Positions 5,400 to 6,986 of a DNA stretch of 6,986 nt are shown piece after piece. A model generated the notes under the pieces. That model was not told the origin of the DNA. It worked only from the letters and a program-made list of their open reading frames with translations, and did no database searches. The position numbers and the translations under genes were made by a program. The stretch is taken from NCBI GenBank assembly GCA_021811225.1, contig JAJZPJ010000137.1:1-6986 (forward strand), in the 5' to 3' direction. The stretch's first letter is position 1. Every line of letters begins with the position of its first letter. This DNA is from Pseudomonadota bacterium (GTDB lineage: Bacteria > Pseudomonadota > Gammaproteobacteria > Burkholderiales > Rhodocyclaceae).

Positions 5400-6818
5400 T
5401 CAAGGCATGATGAAGCTGGCCGGCTCGCGCACGGCGATCTTTTCGTCAGCCACTGCCTTGACCTCGAAATAGATGCGGTTGAATTCCTGCTTGCCCGAGC
5501 CGGCCGGCGCGTGCACCTCCACCACCACGCTGCGCGTGGTCGCCGCGGGAATGTCCACCACGCGATCGGATTCGATCTCGATGCCGGCCAGTCCGCTGAC
5601 GCTGATCGTATAGCGGCGAGGGGTCTCGCTGACGTTCATGATCTGCAGGCGGAAACTGTTCTCGATCATGTCGTGGTCTTCCTCGCGCGCCAGCGTGCCC
5701 CGGTCGCGAATGACATCGACCTTGAGCGGCATGCGCGAGGCCAGCCCCACAGCCGCCGCGCCGACGATGAACACCAGGATGGCGCCGTAGATCATGATGC
5801 GCGGCCGCAGAATGTGGCCGATGATCTCCTTGCGCCCCCATTTCTTCAGCATGGCGTTCTCGGTCGAGTAGCGGATCAGGCCGCGCGGATAATTCATCTT
5901 GTCCATCACCTGGTCGCAGGCGTCGATGCAGGCGGAGCAGCCGATGCATTCGTATTGCAGACCCTTGCGGATGTCGATGCCGGTCGGACAGACCTGCACG
6001 CAGATGCCGCAATCGACGCAGTCGCCCTTGCCGGAGGAGCGGTGGTCGTCGTGCTTGGAGCGCGAGCCGCGCGGTTCGCCGCGCTCGGCATCATAGGTGA
6101 CGATCAGCGTGTCCGGGTCGAACATCACGCTCTGGAAGCGCGCATACGGGCACATGTACTTGCACACCTGTTCGCGCATCCAGCCGGCATTGCCGTAAGT
6201 GGCGAAACCGTAGAAGAACACCCAGAAGGTTTCCCACGGCCCCAGGCTCAGGTTGGTCACTTCGCTGGCGAGCGTCCTGATCGGCGTGAAGTAGCCGACG
6301 AAGGTGAAGCCGGTCCACAGCGCCACCGCGATCCAGGCGCCGTGCTTGGCGGCCTTGCGGGAGAACTTGCGGGCGGAGAGCGGTTCGCCGTCGAGCTTGA
6401 TGCGCGCGTGGCGGTCGCCCTCGATCTTCTTTTCGATCCACAGGAAGATCTCGGTATACACGGTCTGCGGACAGGCATAGCCGCAGAACAGCCGCCCGCC
6501 GATGGCGGTGAACAGGAACAGGCTATACGCGGCGACGATCAGCAGGATGGCCAGGTAGAAGACATCCTGGGGCCAGAACACCAGACCGAAAATGTAGAAC
6601 TTGCGTTCGGCCAGATCGAACAGCACCGCCTGGCGGCCGTGCCAGGGCACCCAGCAGAGCCCGTAGAAGATCAGCTGGGTGAACCAGACGAGGGACCAGC
6701 GCCAGGTCGCGAACCAGCCGCTGACGGCGCGCGGATGGATTTTATGGCGCACCTCGTAGAGCGATTGCTCAATTGCTTCGGGAGCCTGCGGCTGCGGTGG
6801 GGGTGCTGCATCGTTCAT
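5400..6818 (-). CDS. ccoG: cbb3 oxidase accessory Fe-S protein CcoG (RdxA/FixG family)
   Basis: A 472-residue membrane-anchored ferredoxin-like protein needed for assembly of cbb3 oxidase; the family is thought to handle copper reduction for CuB insertion. About five membrane helices are visible (near 41-59, 86-106, 160-178, 193-210, 338-360). Two 4Fe-4S motifs follow: C267, C270, C273, C277-P, and C291, C294, C297, C301. The additional conserved C-3x-C-P pairs of the family are C112/C116 (FCGYACP) and C219/C223 (VCKYMCP). The C-terminal 365-472 region is a periplasmic immunoglobulin-like domain (FixG_C). Length and ends agree with the family. It starts 41 nt after the upstream ccoP-like stop on the same strand, consistent with a ccoNOP-G operon. 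The ribosome site is weak. No ccoH or ccoI follows directly. Confidence 0.96.
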   Translation of the reverse strand: MNDAAPPPQPQAPEAIEQSLYEVRHKIHPRAVSGWFATWRWSLVWFTQLIFYGLCWVPWHGRQAVLFDLAERKFYIFGLVFWPQDVFYLAILLIVAAYSLFLFTAIGGRLFCGYACPQTVYTEIFLWIEKKIEGDRHARIKLDGEPLSARKFSRKAAKHGAWIAVALWTGFTFVGYFTPIRTLASEVTNLSLGPWETFWVFFYGFATYGNAGWMREQVCKYMCPYARFQSVMFDPDTLIVTYDAERGEPRGSRSKHDDHRSSGKGDCVDCGICVQVCPTGIDIRKGLQYECIGCSACIDACDQVMDKMNYPRGLIRYSTENAMLKKWGRKEIIGHILRPRIMIYGAILVFIVGAAAVGLASRMPLKVDVIRDRGTLAREEDHDMIENSFRLQIMNVSETPRRYTISVSGLAGIEIESDRVVDIPAATTRSVVVEVHAPAGSGKQEFNRIYFEVKAVADEKIAVREPASFIMP

Positions 6819-6859
6819 GGTCGTATCGGGAGAAGTTGTGGATAGGAGTGAGCGGGCCC

Positions 6860-6986
6860 TTACTGGGTGACCGGGGTGGGGGGAGCGCCGACGCCGCCGC
6901 CGGAGCCATAGACGAAGGCGGCGAGGAGGTGGACCTTGGCGGGGCCCAGGAAGTCCTTCTGCGCCGGCATGTGCAGGTTGCGGCCA
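6860..6986 (-). CDS. ccoP: cytochrome cbb3 oxidase subunit III, C-terminal end only
   Basis: Only the last 41 codons and the TAA stop (6860-6862) are present; the rest lies beyond the right edge. The translated tail contains M-P-A-Q-K-D-F-L-G-P-A-K-V-H-L-L-A-A-F-V-Y-G, the closing helix of the second cytochrome c domain of CcoP with its axial-ligand Met in M-P-A. A short Gly/Pro/Thr tail (SGGGVGAPPTPVTQ) follows, where many CcoP proteins end soon after the helix. The call rests on this short match and on the gene being followed by ccoG, the standard order. The protein would be a membrane-anchored dihaem cytochrome c passing electrons to the oxidase. Confidence 0.82.
   Translation of the reverse strand, partial: GRNLHMPAQKDFLGPAKVHLLAAFVYGSGGGVGAPPTPVTQ

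Noticed and set aside
5379..6845. 488-codon open frame on the plus strand opposite ccoG
   Set aside because: It covers almost exactly the ccoG gene and lacks recognisable motifs. ccoG has two complete 4Fe-4S motifs in the other strand.
1..6986. Mobile elements, CRISPR arrays, tRNA or rRNA genes
   Set aside because: I saw no transposase-like product, direct-repeat array, terminal inverted repeats or RNA-gene signature. Genes are tightly packed and compositionally uniform, and no gene-free stretch exceeds about 150 nt.

Overview
The window is about 7 kb of high-GC DNA, densely coded with short intergenic gaps. It looks like a facultatively denitrifying betaproteobacterium, plausibly a Rhodocyclales relative (Thauera/Azoarcus/Dechloromonas-like). 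That guess rests on gene content and base composition: a cbb3 oxidase locus with ccoG, a class I PHA synthase, a Dnr-type regulator, and a hemerythrin/DUF2249/NnrS-like cluster. The taxon is inference.

Left block (1-2542): a Crp/Fnr-family regulator, cut by the window edge, reads rightward. It converges on and overlaps a leftward three-gene operon encoding a hemerythrin-domain protein, a small DUF2249 protein and a roughly 12-helix membrane protein resembling NnrS or haem-copper oxidase subunit I. This operon starts behind a perfect FNR/DNR-type palindrome (2600-2613) placed correctly for activation. The block reads as a nitric-oxide or low-oxygen response module with its likely regulator beside it.

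Middle block (2633-4941): a class I poly(3-hydroxyalkanoate) synthase gene (leftward) and a universal stress protein gene (rightward) diverge from a 131-nt intergenic region. That region holds a second FNR/DNR box (4421-4434), roughly equally placed for both promoters. Carbon storage and a stress protein may therefore be switched by the same signal as the NO module. Two stacked GC hairpins follow the usp gene.

Right block (5012-6986): reading leftward, the last 41 codons of a gene that looks like ccoP (dihaem subunit of cbb3 oxidase), then ccoG (Fe-S assembly factor for the oxidase), then a separate 89-residue two-helix membrane protein not recognised as CcoH, CcoI or CcoS. A short hairpin and an apparent own promoter separate it from ccoG.

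The unifying theme is adaptation to low oxygen and nitrogen oxides. The most interesting signal is regulatory: two near-identical palindromes control three transcription units. The adjacent regulator carries the matching recognition-helix residues (E..SR) but lacks the Fe-S ligand cysteine equivalent to E. coli FNR C122, which points to a Dnr/Nnr-like sensor rather than a true FNR.
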